DNA from: Rhodocyclales bacterium
GTDB taxonomy: Bacteria; Pseudomonadota; Gammaproteobacteria; Burkholderiales; Rhodocyclaceae
Direction of reading: 5' to 3'
NCBI GenBank assembly: GCA_016192435.1
Contig: JACPUD010000118.1
Span: 1 to 59,465 of the forward strand
Length of the DNA stretch: 59,465 nucleotides
Part shown: one piece after another, positions 1-8,672 of the stretch
Layout of the letters: every line of letters begins with the position of its first letter
How positions within the stretch are numbered: the first letter of the stretch is position 1
Notes under the pieces: model-generated
What the model saw: the letters and a program-made list of their open reading frames with translations, nothing else
What the model was told of the DNA's origin: nothing
Databases searched by the model: none
Translations under genes and position numbers: made by a program

Positions 1-426
1 AGACTGGCTCGCAAAAACCGGAATCCGGCGAAGAAAATAGTTTTTGCCGACCTGAAGCGCGAGGAACTGATTCCCCTGTTTTTCGACGCGGATCTTTTCC
101 TGTTCGCATCCCATGTCGAATATTCCCCGCTCGTCATTTTTGAGTGTCTGGCGGCTGGCTTGCCCTTCCTGTCGATTCCGGTCGGCAATGTCGACGAAAT
201 CATCAGATGGAGCGATGGCGGTGTATTGTGCCCCGGCCGGCAATCCAGTGAGGGCTTCTCGTCGGTTGACCCCGTGGTTCTCTCCGGGGAAATGCGCAAG
301 CTTTCTTTGGACGCGGAAAAGCGCAAAAAATTGTCCGCAAACGGACGTCAGGCCTGGCTAGACAGATTCACCTGGAAAGAAATTGCGAACCGCATCGAAC
401 AGCTGGTTATGCAAGCTCGCGGATGA
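1..426 (+). CDS. GT4-family glycosyltransferase, C-terminal part (5' end outside window)
   Basis: The frame is open from base 1 to a TGA at 424-426, giving about 141 residues with no start, so the gene begins before the window. It shows the C-terminal nucleotide-binding half of a GT-B retaining glycosyltransferase: a VEYSP...E block with the E-x7-E pattern (EYSPLVIFECLAAGLP) typical of GT4, followed by a conserved NVDEII segment and a C-terminal helix ending FTWKEIANRIEQL. It would transfer a sugar from a nucleotide donor during glycan assembly at the cytoplasmic face of the inner membrane. It is the only plus-strand gene of the glycan block and overlaps the convergent SDR gene by 20 bp (407-426). 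Donor and acceptor cannot be told from this fragment. Confidence 0.88.
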   Translation, partial: RLARKNRNPAKKIVFADLKREELIPLFFDADLFLFASHVEYSPLVIFECLAAGLPFLSIPVGNVDEIIRWSDGGVLCPGRQSSEGFSSVDPVVLSGEMRKLSLDAEKRKKLSANGRQAWLDRFTWKEIANRIEQLVMQARG

Positions 427-1207
427 AGTCGAATATATCGACGGCCTGCAGACCGACGAGCTGCCTGAGCTTGCCGATGTTCGCCCGGGAATAGATCGCC
501 TCACCCGGTCGTTGCGCGGCGACCACCGAGATCTTTCCGAATTTCTCCTCGACTGCCCGGAGCAGGTCGATGATGCGCACCGATCGTCCCGACCCGACAT
601 TGATGATTTCATTCTTCAATGGCATTCCCGCGACCGCGCAAACCACCTTCGCCACATCGTCGACATGGATGAAGTCCCGCTCGGCAATCCCTTCGTTCAG
701 CAACGTGAACGGTCGCTGGTTTCTTGCACACGAAATCAGTTTCTGCACCACCGAGAACCTGTCGTCCCCACCGTAGGAATTGAAGACGCGCAGGATCAGG
801 TAGTCGATGGCGTTGGTGCCACAGAACGACTTGACGAGTTCTTCATTGAACAGCTTGGTGTAGCCATTCATGCTGACCGGGCTGCACGGTTTGTCTTCGA
901 CCGAATTGCTCGAATCTCCATAAACCGAACAGCTGCTGATGAAGATGAACCGGGCAATCCGTTTTTCCCGGCACAGCCGCAAGGCCCTGCCGGTGGAAAC
1001 GATGTTCGATTCGAGAACAAGGTCCGGCAGCACATTCAGGTCGTTCTTGAGGTCGTACGCGCAATGAATGAGCGCCTGGTACTCGCCTGGCGCCGCCTCG
1101 TCCAATGCATCCCAATCGCTTCGCGAAACCGGCAGGCAGTCAAATGCGGCATGCGCCTGGATATGCTTGCCAAGGTTTCCGTTGGCCCCGGTCAGAACGA
1201 CTCTCAT
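407..1207 (-). CDS. NAD-dependent epimerase/dehydratase (extended SDR) with altered catalytic Tyr
   Basis: 266 aa, ATG start. The N-terminal glycine-rich NAD loop is TGANGNLG, and the SSCSVYGD segment carries the catalytic Ser region. The usual YxxxK motif is replaced by NGYTK (M-N-G-Y-T-K): Lys is present but the position of the catalytic Tyr is Asn. The family converts NDP-hexoses by oxidation at C4 and epimerisation, dehydration or reduction. This is the last gene of the long minus-strand run, and its 3' end overlaps the convergent glycosyltransferase. Substrate unknown. The Tyr change may mean altered chemistry, or a neighbouring Tyr two residues away may take its role. Confidence 0.85.
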   Translation of the reverse strand: MRVVLTGANGNLGKHIQAHAAFDCLPVSRSDWDALDEAAPGEYQALIHCAYDLKNDLNVLPDLVLESNIVSTGRALRLCREKRIARFIFISSCSVYGDSSNSVEDKPCSPVSMNGYTKLFNEELVKSFCGTNAIDYLILRVFNSYGGDDRFSVVQKLISCARNQRPFTLLNEGIAERDFIHVDDVAKVVCAVAGMPLKNEIINVGSGRSVRIIDLLRAVEEKFGKISVVAAQRPGEAIYSRANIGKLRQLVGLQAVDIFDFIRELA

Positions 1208-1214
1208 CGGGGTT

Positions 1215-2111
1215 TCAGCCTTGGGGCAGCTCGGAGGCCGGACTGGTCAAGGGGTTGGGTGAGAACCCGCCCAGAAATTCGGTTTCGTGGCGCCGGATGA
1301 TCGGCGAATTGGCGCGGTATTGGTGTATGTGCAAGCGCTGTTCGGGCGTCAGGAAATAGTAGGTATCTGCATACAGCTGCTCAGCCGTTTGCGGACAGTC
1401 ACTGAACGCCTCACTCAGGTCCGATCTGACCAGATACAGATCCTGATGGAAACACACCGGCGTATAACCATGCTGCTTTGCGACCTCGATGATATGGGCG
1501 AGCGGCTGGTGGATGTTCTGCGCTGCCTCGGGCACGGCAATCGGGCTTGTCACCCTGGGCGAGAAACTGTGGCCCCCTTCCATCATGATCACGGCTGGCT
1601 TGAGGCCGAGGTCCTGGAAAATTTCCAGATCGAGTCCGTCCACATCGATCACCACGAAGCATATTTCGCGGACATCGGTTCCGCATTTTTCGACGATGGC
1701 GGCCACGTTTTCTTTGCCGATGCCACGGTTCGGAGCGCCCACATAGGTATTGATGCACTTGATCCGGTCTTTGAGCGCGCGATAGTTCGATTCCAGGTTC
1801 ACGAACTTCTTTGCGTCTCCCTCGATAAACACGCCATGCCAGCCTTGCTCCACCAGCCATCGGCAATTTGACAGGTACACCCCGTCCCATGCCCCGAACT
1901 CGACGAAGGCCTTGCGCTGAGGCAACTGCGATCCGATACGCCGGAATATCTCGTGGATGATGCCGTCCTGACCAACCTGGCTATAGACATTTCCGTAACT
2001 GAAAAGCAGCGAACCGCGGCTCAGCCGCTCCAGATCGCCGGGGCTTCTGCGCTGGACCGTGGTCTCGGCAAGATACCGGCATAGTTTGTTCAAAATCCGC
2101 TTATAGAGCAT
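1215..2111 (-). CDS. FkbM-like SAM-dependent methyltransferase
   Basis: 298 aa from the ATG at 2109-2111 (AAGG 8-12 bases upstream; a longer in-frame extension to 2177 is arginine-rich and not convincing). The core has a YSQVGQDGIIHEIF segment, then AFVEFGAWDG (SAM-binding motif I), an acidic IEGD strand end and CFVVIDVDG. These match the FkbM-type methyltransferases common in glycan clusters, which often O-methylate sugars. It lies seven bases upstream of the terminal SDR gene. A distant relative with the same SQxGxDGII...FVEFG layout is encoded at 5048-5992. The target sugar is unknown. Confidence 0.75.
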   Translation of the reverse strand: MLYKRILNKLCRYLAETTVQRRSPGDLERLSRGSLLFSYGNVYSQVGQDGIIHEIFRRIGSQLPQRKAFVEFGAWDGVYLSNCRWLVEQGWHGVFIEGDAKKFVNLESNYRALKDRIKCINTYVGAPNRGIGKENVAAIVEKCGTDVREICFVVIDVDGLDLEIFQDLGLKPAVIMMEGGHSFSPRVTSPIAVPEAAQNIHQPLAHIIEVAKQHGYTPVCFHQDLYLVRSDLSEAFSDCPQTAEQLYADTYYFLTPEQRLHIHQYRANSPIIRRHETEFLGGFSPNPLTSPASELPQG

Positions 2112-2212
2112 GTGCAAGGCCTTGTTTTTGTTCCGGCGCGCCGGGCGCGGACTGGCAGCCCAGCGTCCGCGCGCCACAATGACAGTTTAACGGTCGGCTT
2201 ACCTCGTTCGCC
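2112..2212. other. intergenic spacer, no feature seen
   Basis: About 100 bp between the GT2 gene and the FkbM-like gene. It is partly open in the frame of the FkbM-like gene (the arginine-rich extension) and holds that gene's AAGG ribosome-binding site. No terminator hairpin or promoter is recognisable. Confidence 0.4.
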
Positions 2213-2959
2213 TCATCGCGAACCGGCCGCAAAGCTTTTCTTTCTGAGTCGATTGAGCTGCATCAACAGCCTGACGACGAAATACAAAACACCCAGATTA
2301 TCGCGCTTCACCCTCTCGATCTCGGCGTCGGACCGCGGGATATCCCCCGACACGCCTCCGCGGTAGTGAATTGCAGTAATTGGATCGGCAATCCTGAAGC
2401 GGTAGCCGCGCAGAAACAAGCGCAGGAACAGATCGTAATCCGAAGCGATCTTGAGGTCTTCCCGGTAGCCGAATGATTTCTGGATGTCCGTGGAGATGAA
2501 GGTCGACAGGTGCGGAATCGTATTGAAGAATGGAAGCAGGAAGGGGCGTGGTACAAGTACTTCGATTTCCTTGTCGTTTGGCCAACACACGTCACTGCGA
2601 CAGCACAGGATTTTTGCCTGCTCGGTCCTGAGAATTTCCAACGCCTGGCCGAATCCGTCGGCGTGCAGCCGATCATCTCCGTTGAGGAACAGCACATATC
2701 GACCGGTTGCCCGCGCCGCCCCTTTGTTCATCGCGTTATAGACGCCGGTATCCGATTCCGAGACGAGGATATCGACCAGATCTCCAGCTTCACGCAGAAT
2801 TCCCAGCGTGCCGTCGGTCGATACCCCATCGATGACTATGTACTCGATGTCACGGGTCTTGATTTCCCTTACGGATTGCAGCGCCCGCGCGATGGTGGGG
2901 GCGCAATTTTTTGTAACCGTGATGATCGACAGCAAAGGAGGAATGCGGGCAGAATCCAT
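2213..2959 (-). CDS. Family 2 glycosyltransferase
   Basis: 248 aa, ATG start. A GT-A fold is indicated by the N-terminal LSIITVTKN strand, the DGVSTDGT nucleotide-binding motif and NGDD in the DxD position, followed by SDYDLFLRL, typical of WcaA-like GT2 enzymes. These inverting enzymes add single sugars from UDP-, GDP- or TDP-sugars. The C-terminus is basic (LNRLRKKSF), consistent with membrane-surface association. It lies 15 bases after the Gmd-like gene. Acceptor and donor are not predictable from sequence. Confidence 0.88.
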   Translation of the reverse strand: MDSARIPPLLSIITVTKNCAPTIARALQSVREIKTRDIEYIVIDGVSTDGTLGILREAGDLVDILVSESDTGVYNAMNKGAARATGRYVLFLNGDDRLHADGFGQALEILRTEQAKILCCRSDVCWPNDKEIEVLVPRPFLLPFFNTIPHLSTFISTDIQKSFGYREDLKIASDYDLFLRLFLRGYRFRIADPITAIHYRGGVSGDIPRSDAEIERVKRDNLGVLYFVVRLLMQLNRLRKKSFAAGSR

Positions 2960-2974
2960 CGTCTTGTTTGAAAT

Positions 2975-3940
2975 TCAGGTCGTGGCTTTCCCACGTTCCG
3001 CAGATACCAACCTGGCAACCAGCTGCGGAAGTCTGGTAGATGCGTTCCACCCCAGCAGTCGATGTGCCTTGCTGGGGTCGCCCGCGCTGTGGGTGATGTC
3101 CAGGGGACGGAAAAACGACGCTTCGCTGTGCACATGCTCACGCCAGTCAAGCCCGACATTTTCAAAGGCGAGCGACACAAAGTCGGCCAGGGTGTTCGAG
3201 TACCCGGTGGCAATCACATAGTCGTCGGGCGCTTCGGCCTGCAGCATGCGCCACATCACTTCCACGTATTCGGGAGCCCAGCCCCAGTCGCGCACGATGT
3301 CCAGGCGACCGAGTGTCAGTTTCTCCTGTGCGCCGTCGGCAATGCGACAGGCCGTGGAAACGATCTTCTTGGTGACAAAACGCGCCGGGCGCAACGGCGA
3401 CTCGTGATTGAACAAAATGCCGTTACAGGCAAACAGACCATAGGCCTCGCGATAATTGGCAACCAGCCAGTGGGCCGAGGCCTTCGCCACCCCGTAAGGG
3501 CTGCGCGGCCGGAAGGGCGTCTCCTCGTTCGCGCGCTGGTTGCCGACATCGCCGAAACACTCACTGGAACTCGCGTGATAGACCTTGATCGGCTTGCCGA
3601 TGAACCGTATCGCCTCCAGCAAGTTCAACACCCCAAGCGAAACACTCTCCATCGTTTCCGCCGGCTGTTCGAACGAAAGCCCCACGGAGCTTTGGCCGGA
3701 AAGGAAATAGACTTCGTCCGGCTCGCTGCGCATCAGGGCATTCAGCACGCTGCGGAAATCAGTCTGCGCCATCGAGAGTTGCGACACGCGTTCGAGGATT
3801 CCCAACCGATTCAGGTTCGAAAAACTCGCCACCTGTGCGTCGCGCGAAGTCCCCCATACCTGGTAACCCTTGTCGAGCAACAAGCGGGCCAGGTAAGCGC
3901 CGTCCTGGCCCGACACTCCGCAAATCAGGGCGCGTCTCAA
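2975..3940 (-). CDS. GDP-mannose 4,6-dehydratase-like SDR (first of two)
   Basis: 321 aa. The start is TTG, chosen because a strong GGAGG lies 6 bases upstream and the TTGA overlaps the preceding stop. It has the Gmd-type N-terminus [20 protein letters not shown], an SSSECFG segment, YGVAK as the catalytic YxxxK, and the FNHESP and DWGWAPEYVEVMW segments characteristic of GDP-mannose 4,6-dehydratase. It should form a GDP-4-keto-6-deoxyhexose or act in a two-enzyme variant such as GDP-rhamnose or perosamine formation. It is shorter and more divergent than the gmd at 38275. It could also be an RmD-like 4-reductase, since RmD is a Gmd relative. Confidence 0.8.
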   Translation of the reverse strand: MRRALICGVSGQDGAYLARLLLDKGYQVWGTSRDAQVASFSNLNRLGILERVSQLSMAQTDFRSVLNALMRSEPDEVYFLSGQSSVGLSFEQPAETMESVSLGVLNLLEAIRFIGKPIKVYHASSSECFGDVGNQRANEETPFRPRSPYGVAKASAHWLVANYREAYGLFACNGILFNHESPLRPARFVTKKIVSTACRIADGAQEKLTLGRLDIVRDWGWAPEYVEVMWRMLQAEAPDDYVIATGYSNTLADFVSLAFENVGLDWREHVHSEASFFRPLDITHSAGDPSKAHRLLGWNASTRLPQLVARLVSAERGKATT

Positions 3941-5040
3941 AGCAGCCTCCGATAGATATCCAGGGTCTCTCTTGCGCAGCGCTCCCAGCTGAAGGCGGCG
4001 CAGCGTGCCCTGCCTTTTGCAATCAGTTCGTCCCGCCTTGACGGCAACTGCAGCACCGACTCGATTGCGACACGCAGGGAGTCTACATCGTCCGGCTTGA
4101 AATACTCCCCCGCATCGCCGACCACTTCCGGAATCGAGCTCGTGTCACTGCACAGCACGGGGCAATCCAGCGACATCGCTTCGAGCGGCGGAATGCCGAA
4201 GCCCTCATAGCGCGACGGATACACAAAGGCGGCAGCGTGTCGATACAAGTCTGCGAGCACTTCGTCACCGCCGCCCAGCTGCACGACGCCGCTTTGCTTG
4301 ATGCCAAGGGCGCCGATCAACTCGCGCTCCGCACTCGCAAGCGCGCCGCCGCCGAAACAGACAATGCGGCAACTGTCTTGCAACCACCGCGACGCGGCAT
4401 AGGCTCGCAGCAGGGAGTCGAAGTTCTTGTAGCCCCCCCTGCTGCCCACATACAGCAGGTAGGGCATCCCTCCCGGCGCGACCGGACCACTCGCCCTTTC
4501 GGCGTCGGCGGTCATGCGATCGTAACCAAGATAGACCACCGACGTGCGCTCCATGGGGATTGCGAAGAATTCCACCAGATCCCGGCGCGTACTTTCCGAA
4601 ATGCACAGCACGTGATCCGCGCGGACCACCGACTCGCGCTTGGTCTCGGTGAAATCGGTTCCGGGGAATTCAGCCGGATAGCGCTCGGCGATCATGTCGT
4701 AGACGGTAATGACGCGACAACTGTCACGCGGGCCGACGAACTCTCTGGAAAAGTAGGTTTCGTGAACGATGTCTGGACGAAAGTGGGCTATCGCCCGGTC
4801 GGCAAGGTGCCTGCTCAGGCCACTGACGAAACGAAAAGTCTTGGGTATGCGCGGCGCCCTGCGGCCCCGCACCAAGCTGCGCGGCGCCTGCTGCAAATGG
4901 CCGTTGAAATGCAAGGGCGCGAAGATTCGCGGCGTGACCTCGGGGATGCAGGACAAGGCCTCGCCCAACCTGCAGACGTAGCGCGAGATGCCGCCGAACT
5001 CCTGGAGCAGGAATACCTGCTGGTCGAATGCGATGCGCAT
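3937..5040 (-). CDS. GT4-family glycosyltransferase
   Basis: 367 aa. The start is the ATG at 5038-5040, where the conserved MRIAFDQQVF begins; the frame is open further upstream into the preceding gene but without GT sequence. The N-terminal half contains the acceptor-side FGGISRYV glycine loop. The C-terminal half has YVGSRGGYKN, PSRYEGFGIPPLEAM (E-x7-E) and SSIPEVVGDAG, all standard for retaining GT4 mannosyl- or related transferases. It overlaps the Gmd-like gene by four bases, suggesting that its donor could be the GDP-sugar made by that enzyme. This link is an inference from position only. Confidence 0.9.
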   Translation of the reverse strand: MRIAFDQQVFLLQEFGGISRYVCRLGEALSCIPEVTPRIFAPLHFNGHLQQAPRSLVRGRRAPRIPKTFRFVSGLSRHLADRAIAHFRPDIVHETYFSREFVGPRDSCRVITVYDMIAERYPAEFPGTDFTETKRESVVRADHVLCISESTRRDLVEFFAIPMERTSVVYLGYDRMTADAERASGPVAPGGMPYLLYVGSRGGYKNFDSLLRAYAASRWLQDSCRIVCFGGGALASAERELIGALGIKQSGVVQLGGGDEVLADLYRHAAAFVYPSRYEGFGIPPLEAMSLDCPVLCSDTSSIPEVVGDAGEYFKPDDVDSLRVAIESVLQLPSRRDELIAKGRARCAAFSWERCARETLDIYRRLL

Positions 5041-5047
5041 TCCCGGG

Positions 5048-5992
5048 TTATTGCGCGCCGAGCCATCCCGGCGAATATAGGTCGCCCAACTCCGCCAGCG
5101 CCCGCACGTGGCCGGTCGCAAGATCGGACACCGGGAGATGCCGGATGGCATCGGCGCGGCTTGCCCCGCGCGCATAGGTGAGCTGTCCGTTCGCGTCGCG
5201 GGCCTCGCGGAAGCGCGATGGATACGACCGGATTTGGTCGAGCGCGCCGACAATGGCAGCAGCGTGGTCTTGCCGTACGAAAAACGCGTTGCAGCCGTTG
5301 GAGTTGGTGCCGACGAAGCGATAGCCTTTCCGCTCGCCGAGATGGATCATGGCCGGCAACGAAGCGCCGAAGTAGAGATTCGAATGGTGCGCGCGGGTCC
5401 GCTGAAAGTCCGCTTGGTAAGGCACAGAAATTCGATGTACATCCCCGAGAACAGCGTTGTATTCGCAGACCACGAGCACTGGATCGATCACGTCAATCGC
5501 CTGCCAGACCCAATAATCGTTGCCGTCGATGTCGACGCTCAGCAGGCCGATCTCGCCTTTGATGCCCGTCGATGCGATCAGTTGGTTGATGTTGTCCTTA
5601 TCTATAAACGCGCATCTCGCCGTCAGGTCGTGTCGCCAGTAAATTTCCTGCGCCTGAATGTTCGCGATATGCGCCTCCGATCCATCCATCACCAGACCGC
5701 GCCAATTACGGAGAAGCAGCAACAAACGCGTATTGGCTTCGAGGTAGTCTTCGACGCCGAATTCGACGAAGGTCTCGGGAATGCCCGGCAGGCGCTCCAG
5801 CAACCAGTCGATGATGCCGTCTTCGCCCCACTGCGAAAAGGCTCGAAGTTCCACTTCCGCCAGGGATCTGACTCGCCCCTTGGCCCGATTCACCGCTACC
5901 ACCGACAGGCTCTGCAACACGAGATTCACCTCCACTTCCCTTTCACGCGGACTTACCGCTGCGCGTAACTGACGTAAGAGATAGTTCTTCAT
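5048..5992 (-). CDS. FkbM-like putative methyltransferase
   Basis: 314 aa, ATG start. The core FSQWGEDGIIDWLL, FVEFGVEDYLEANTRLL and LVMDGSE matches the SAM-binding half of FkbM-like proteins, followed by GLLSVDIDGNDYWVW and an NAFFVR segment near residue 240. The glycine-rich motif I is weak (FGVED rather than FGxxxG), so methyltransferase activity is less certain than for its distant relative at 1215-2111. It lies 7 bases upstream of the GT4 gene. It may be a sugar O-methyltransferase or a non-catalytic homologue. Confidence 0.6.
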   Translation of the reverse strand: MKNYLLRQLRAAVSPREREVEVNLVLQSLSVVAVNRAKGRVRSLAEVELRAFSQWGEDGIIDWLLERLPGIPETFVEFGVEDYLEANTRLLLLLRNWRGLVMDGSEAHIANIQAQEIYWRHDLTARCAFIDKDNINQLIASTGIKGEIGLLSVDIDGNDYWVWQAIDVIDPVLVVCEYNAVLGDVHRISVPYQADFQRTRAHHSNLYFGASLPAMIHLGERKGYRFVGTNSNGCNAFFVRQDHAAAIVGALDQIRSYPSRFREARDANGQLTYARGASRADAIRHLPVSDLATGHVRALAELGDLYSPGWLGAQ

Positions 5993-6040
5993 GTCGGAGC
6001 AATTTTCATTTTCGGGATCGGATCCAAAGGAATTGAAATT

Positions 6041-7051
6041 CTAGCCTAAGCCAAGACGACTCCGACCGGATCGAGGGCGAGCCCTTGATAGAGGGGCAAT
6101 AATCCAATGTCGCAACGAGAGATGCAGCGCCAATGCGGCAAGGCGAATACGATGAATCCCCCCTAGTCTGACCGAATATCTACCAAGAAACCGCAGGTAA
6201 TCCAAGATGTATCCAGAGCGACGGTTTCGGGAGCGCCCAAGTACCGAAAACGCAAATGTCAGACACCAGTGGCTCAGCAACTCATACAAATTGAGCTGCA
6301 TATCCGGTTGCAGTTGTGGAATCTTGAAGATCTCGAGTGCACGCGCACACAAGTCATCCTGCGCACTCAGATAGGCATCGAGGTCCGGGCTACTGTAGGA
6401 AATGGATTGGGGATGGGTACGAAAAAATATCAGCGGCGCGTCGATATAGCACAAACACTTAAGGGATCCGGCCCCGATTGCCAGCAGATTGTCCGAATAT
6501 GGCGAGAACCCCTGGCCAAGTTGCTGCATGCCGCCAATGCTGCGCAACGACTGAATCTCGAATATCCCGTAGCAGCCGATCACCTTGATCCTTCGCGCCA
6601 GATAGTCACCCAGGAAATCCCGTCCACGGTACTGACGAAACGTACCCTCGTACTCAACGCGTCGGCCATCGTAGTGTTCGCCACTTGCATAGCCAGTGAA
6701 CACTGCTGAAACCTGGCCACAGTCTCTGTGGGCATCCCAGACCGCCTGCAGGAAATCAGGCGCGTAAAGATCGTCGTCCGCGAGCCAAGTGAAATAGCGT
6801 CCACGGCTTTGGGCCAACAGTTCGTTCATGTTGGCAATTTCGCCCAAATTGACGGCATGATTGACAATTCGAACCCGCGGATCGTCGATGCCCAGAATTT
6901 CCTGGGTCAATGATTCAGCCGTGTTGTCGTTGCCGACTATGACCTCGAAATCAGTGAAGGTCTGGGCGAGAATGGACGAAAGAGTTTCGGTAAGCAGCTC
7001 GCGCCGCTTGAAGGTGGTGACTCCAATGCTGAAGTACGGCCCTTCGCTCAA
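6041..7051 (-). CDS. Family 2 glycosyltransferase
   Basis: 336 aa. The first available start is TTG at 7049-7051; upstream in-frame codons back to a stop at 7097 include no ATG or GTG. The N-terminal FSIGVTTFKRRE, VGNDNT and WLADDD (DxD site) define a GT-A inverting transferase. The C-terminal 80 residues are hydrophobic and basic, including FAFSVLGRSRN and LALHLSL, suggesting peripheral membrane contact. It follows the small methyltransferase gene after 45 bp. The TTG start has only a weak ribosome-binding site, so expression may be low or the true start may be a non-standard ATT at 7069. Confidence 0.85.
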   Translation of the reverse strand: MSEGPYFSIGVTTFKRRELLTETLSSILAQTFTDFEVIVGNDNTAESLTQEILGIDDPRVRIVNHAVNLGEIANMNELLAQSRGRYFTWLADDDLYAPDFLQAVWDAHRDCGQVSAVFTGYASGEHYDGRRVEYEGTFRQYRGRDFLGDYLARRIKVIGCYGIFEIQSLRSIGGMQQLGQGFSPYSDNLLAIGAGSLKCLCYIDAPLIFFRTHPQSISYSSPDLDAYLSAQDDLCARALEIFKIPQLQPDMQLNLYELLSHWCLTFAFSVLGRSRNRRSGYILDYLRFLGRYSVRLGGIHRIRLAALALHLSLRHWIIAPLSRARPRSGRSRLGLG

Positions 7052-7096
7052 AACGGTCTCGCGAGGAATCCGGAACTGAAACCGCGCATCGGCGTC

Positions 7097-7732
7097 TTAA
7101 AGCTTCCGTGCCAGAATCTGGATCATCACGTCCCTGTCACCCTTCCAGCGATAGCGAGTGATCTCCTGTTCCTTGAAGCCAAGGTGCTTGAGAATGGCCT
7201 GCAGCTTGGGTACCGTATAGCAATTGGTGTGAAACTGTCCGGCGCCATTCTGGCTGCCGAAGATCATTGCGGAAAGGTAGCCCCAGCGATTTTCGGTCGA
7301 ATAGGAATACTGCCCGAACCAGTGCTTGTCGCGTATGGCGTCCGGGTCGTTTCGGTAAAACTCTTTCCATTCATCCTTTGCCGCAAGCCATTCCTTGACG
7401 GCGGCCTCGAAATCCGGCGTCGCCAGTCGCAATAGCCCGCCTGACTTGAGCACGCGCTGCACTTCATGGAAGAAGCGCGGTTCATCCACGAATGGCAGGT
7501 GCTCGATAAGGGAGTCGGCCCGAACCTCATCGACCGTGCCATCGTCATAGGGCAGATTAAAGATATCGTAATCGTAGACCAGCAGATCATTCGAGAAATG
7601 TTGCTGCGGATAGCGCTCCCTGAGCACCTCCAGGCTATCCATATCCACGTTGACGTAGTCCGGCAACGGCGATCCGCCACAGCCGAGATTCAGCCGAATG
7701 GTGCCGTCGGCACATCGTGCACCGGCTGTCAC
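7097..7732 (-). CDS. Class I SAM-dependent methyltransferase
   Basis: 211 aa from a GTG start that overlaps the preceding stop (GTGA). Motif I is LNLGCGG, with VNVDMDSL as the acidic strand 2, and ADSLIEHLPF and VLKSGGLLRLATPD as the post-I and motif III regions of the UbiE/Methyltransf_11 type. Such small enzymes in glycan loci usually cap or decorate sugars. It is translationally coupled to the SDR gene at 7729-8670 and would act in the cytoplasm. Substrate unknown. Confidence 0.82.
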   Translation of the reverse strand: MTAGARCADGTIRLNLGCGGSPLPDYVNVDMDSLEVLRERYPQQHFSNDLLVYDYDIFNLPYDDGTVDEVRADSLIEHLPFVDEPRFFHEVQRVLKSGGLLRLATPDFEAAVKEWLAAKDEWKEFYRNDPDAIRDKHWFGQYSYSTENRWGYLSAMIFGSQNGAGQFHTNCYTVPKLQAILKHLGFKEQEITRYRWKGDRDVMIQILARKL

Positions 7733-8670
7733 GAGCGCACTCCACGCAACAAGGCAATGGTGTCGGCAATTCCACGCCCAAGGTCGCCGTGCGACTCGAA
7801 GCCTTGGTTGCGAAAGCGCTGGTTGGCTACGTGATAGGAAAGCTGATTCATGATTTTGGTATCAACGTACTCGATAGCAATGTCATCGACATGGCTTCGA
7901 ATGACGTCGAGGATGTCCTTGACGGTCGAATTGGTGGTGAGCACGTTGTAGATGTTTCCATCGAACAGGTCGTTGCGGATGATGAAGTGCAGCGCACTCA
8001 CCGCTTCTTCCAGGTCAAGATAAGGCCTGACCTGGTTCAGGGCGGTACGCCAGACGGTGATCGGCTGGCCGGTCACGGCCTGCCAGCAAAACTTGTTAAC
8101 TGCGGTGTGAAAGCGCATTCCCGGTGAAACGCCGAAAATCGTTCCGAAGCGACAGGTAACGAAACGCAGGCCCTCGCTTCGACCCAGTGCGGTGAGCAGT
8201 TGCTCCTCCCGCAGTTTGGTCTCGGCATATGGACTCTGCGGCTGCAGGTCGTCTGCGCCACAATTCTCATCGACGACGTCCTTCTGCGTCCCATATACGC
8301 TGGTCGACGAGATGTTGATCAGCGCCGCTCCGACCTGAAGGCAAGCCTGCGCCACACGCTCGGTGACCAGATAATTCTCCCGCTCGACCTTCTCCCGAAT
8401 TTCGAAGCTGCCGGCTGCGTTGGTGATGGCAGCGAGTTGGAGCACCAGATCTGCGCCGTCGAACAAAGGCACCAGATCGGCCGCCATGACATCCTTCTCG
8501 AAGAAGCGGAAGTGCCCGTGGCTCGGAAGGTTAAACAGAGACGAGTAACGCTGGCTGGAGAGATTGTCCAGCATTACCACCTTCACCCCAGGATATTGGT
8601 CAGGCAGGGTGCGGATGAAGCGCGATCCGATATGGCCCAACGCGCCGCAGACGACTATTTTCTTGATCAT
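7729..8670 (-). CDS. NAD-dependent epimerase/dehydratase (extended SDR)
   Basis: 313 aa, ATG start. The NAD loop is CGALGHIGS, with SSTSVYG, catalytic YAETK and a C-terminal substrate domain. First in transcription order of this subgroup is the SDR at 9623, then 8673, then this gene, giving three SDRs in succession. The family modifies C4 or C3 of NDP-hexoses. The three together with the DegT aminotransferase and the C-methyltransferase upstream suggest a multi-step pathway to a branched or amino deoxysugar. The individual reaction cannot be assigned. Confidence 0.85.
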   Translation of the reverse strand: MIKKIVVCGALGHIGSRFIRTLPDQYPGVKVVMLDNLSSQRYSSLFNLPSHGHFRFFEKDVMAADLVPLFDGADLVLQLAAITNAAGSFEIREKVERENYLVTERVAQACLQVGAALINISSTSVYGTQKDVVDENCGADDLQPQSPYAETKLREEQLLTALGRSEGLRFVTCRFGTIFGVSPGMRFHTAVNKFCWQAVTGQPITVWRTALNQVRPYLDLEEAVSALHFIIRNDLFDGNIYNVLTTNSTVKDILDVIRSHVDDIAIEYVDTKIMNQLSYHVANQRFRNQGFESHGDLGRGIADTIALLRGVRS

Positions 8671-8672
8671 GC

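Noticed and set aside
383-1300. A 305-codon plus-strand frame opposite the terminal SDR
   Set aside because: No recognisable motifs; the minus-strand SDR is a clear gene.
5301-5320. Near-match to the 24-bp repeat (AGTTGGTGCCGACGAAGCG)
   Set aside because: It codes for a segment (VGTNSNG) that fits the protein family around it, and the last part of the repeat is not matched.
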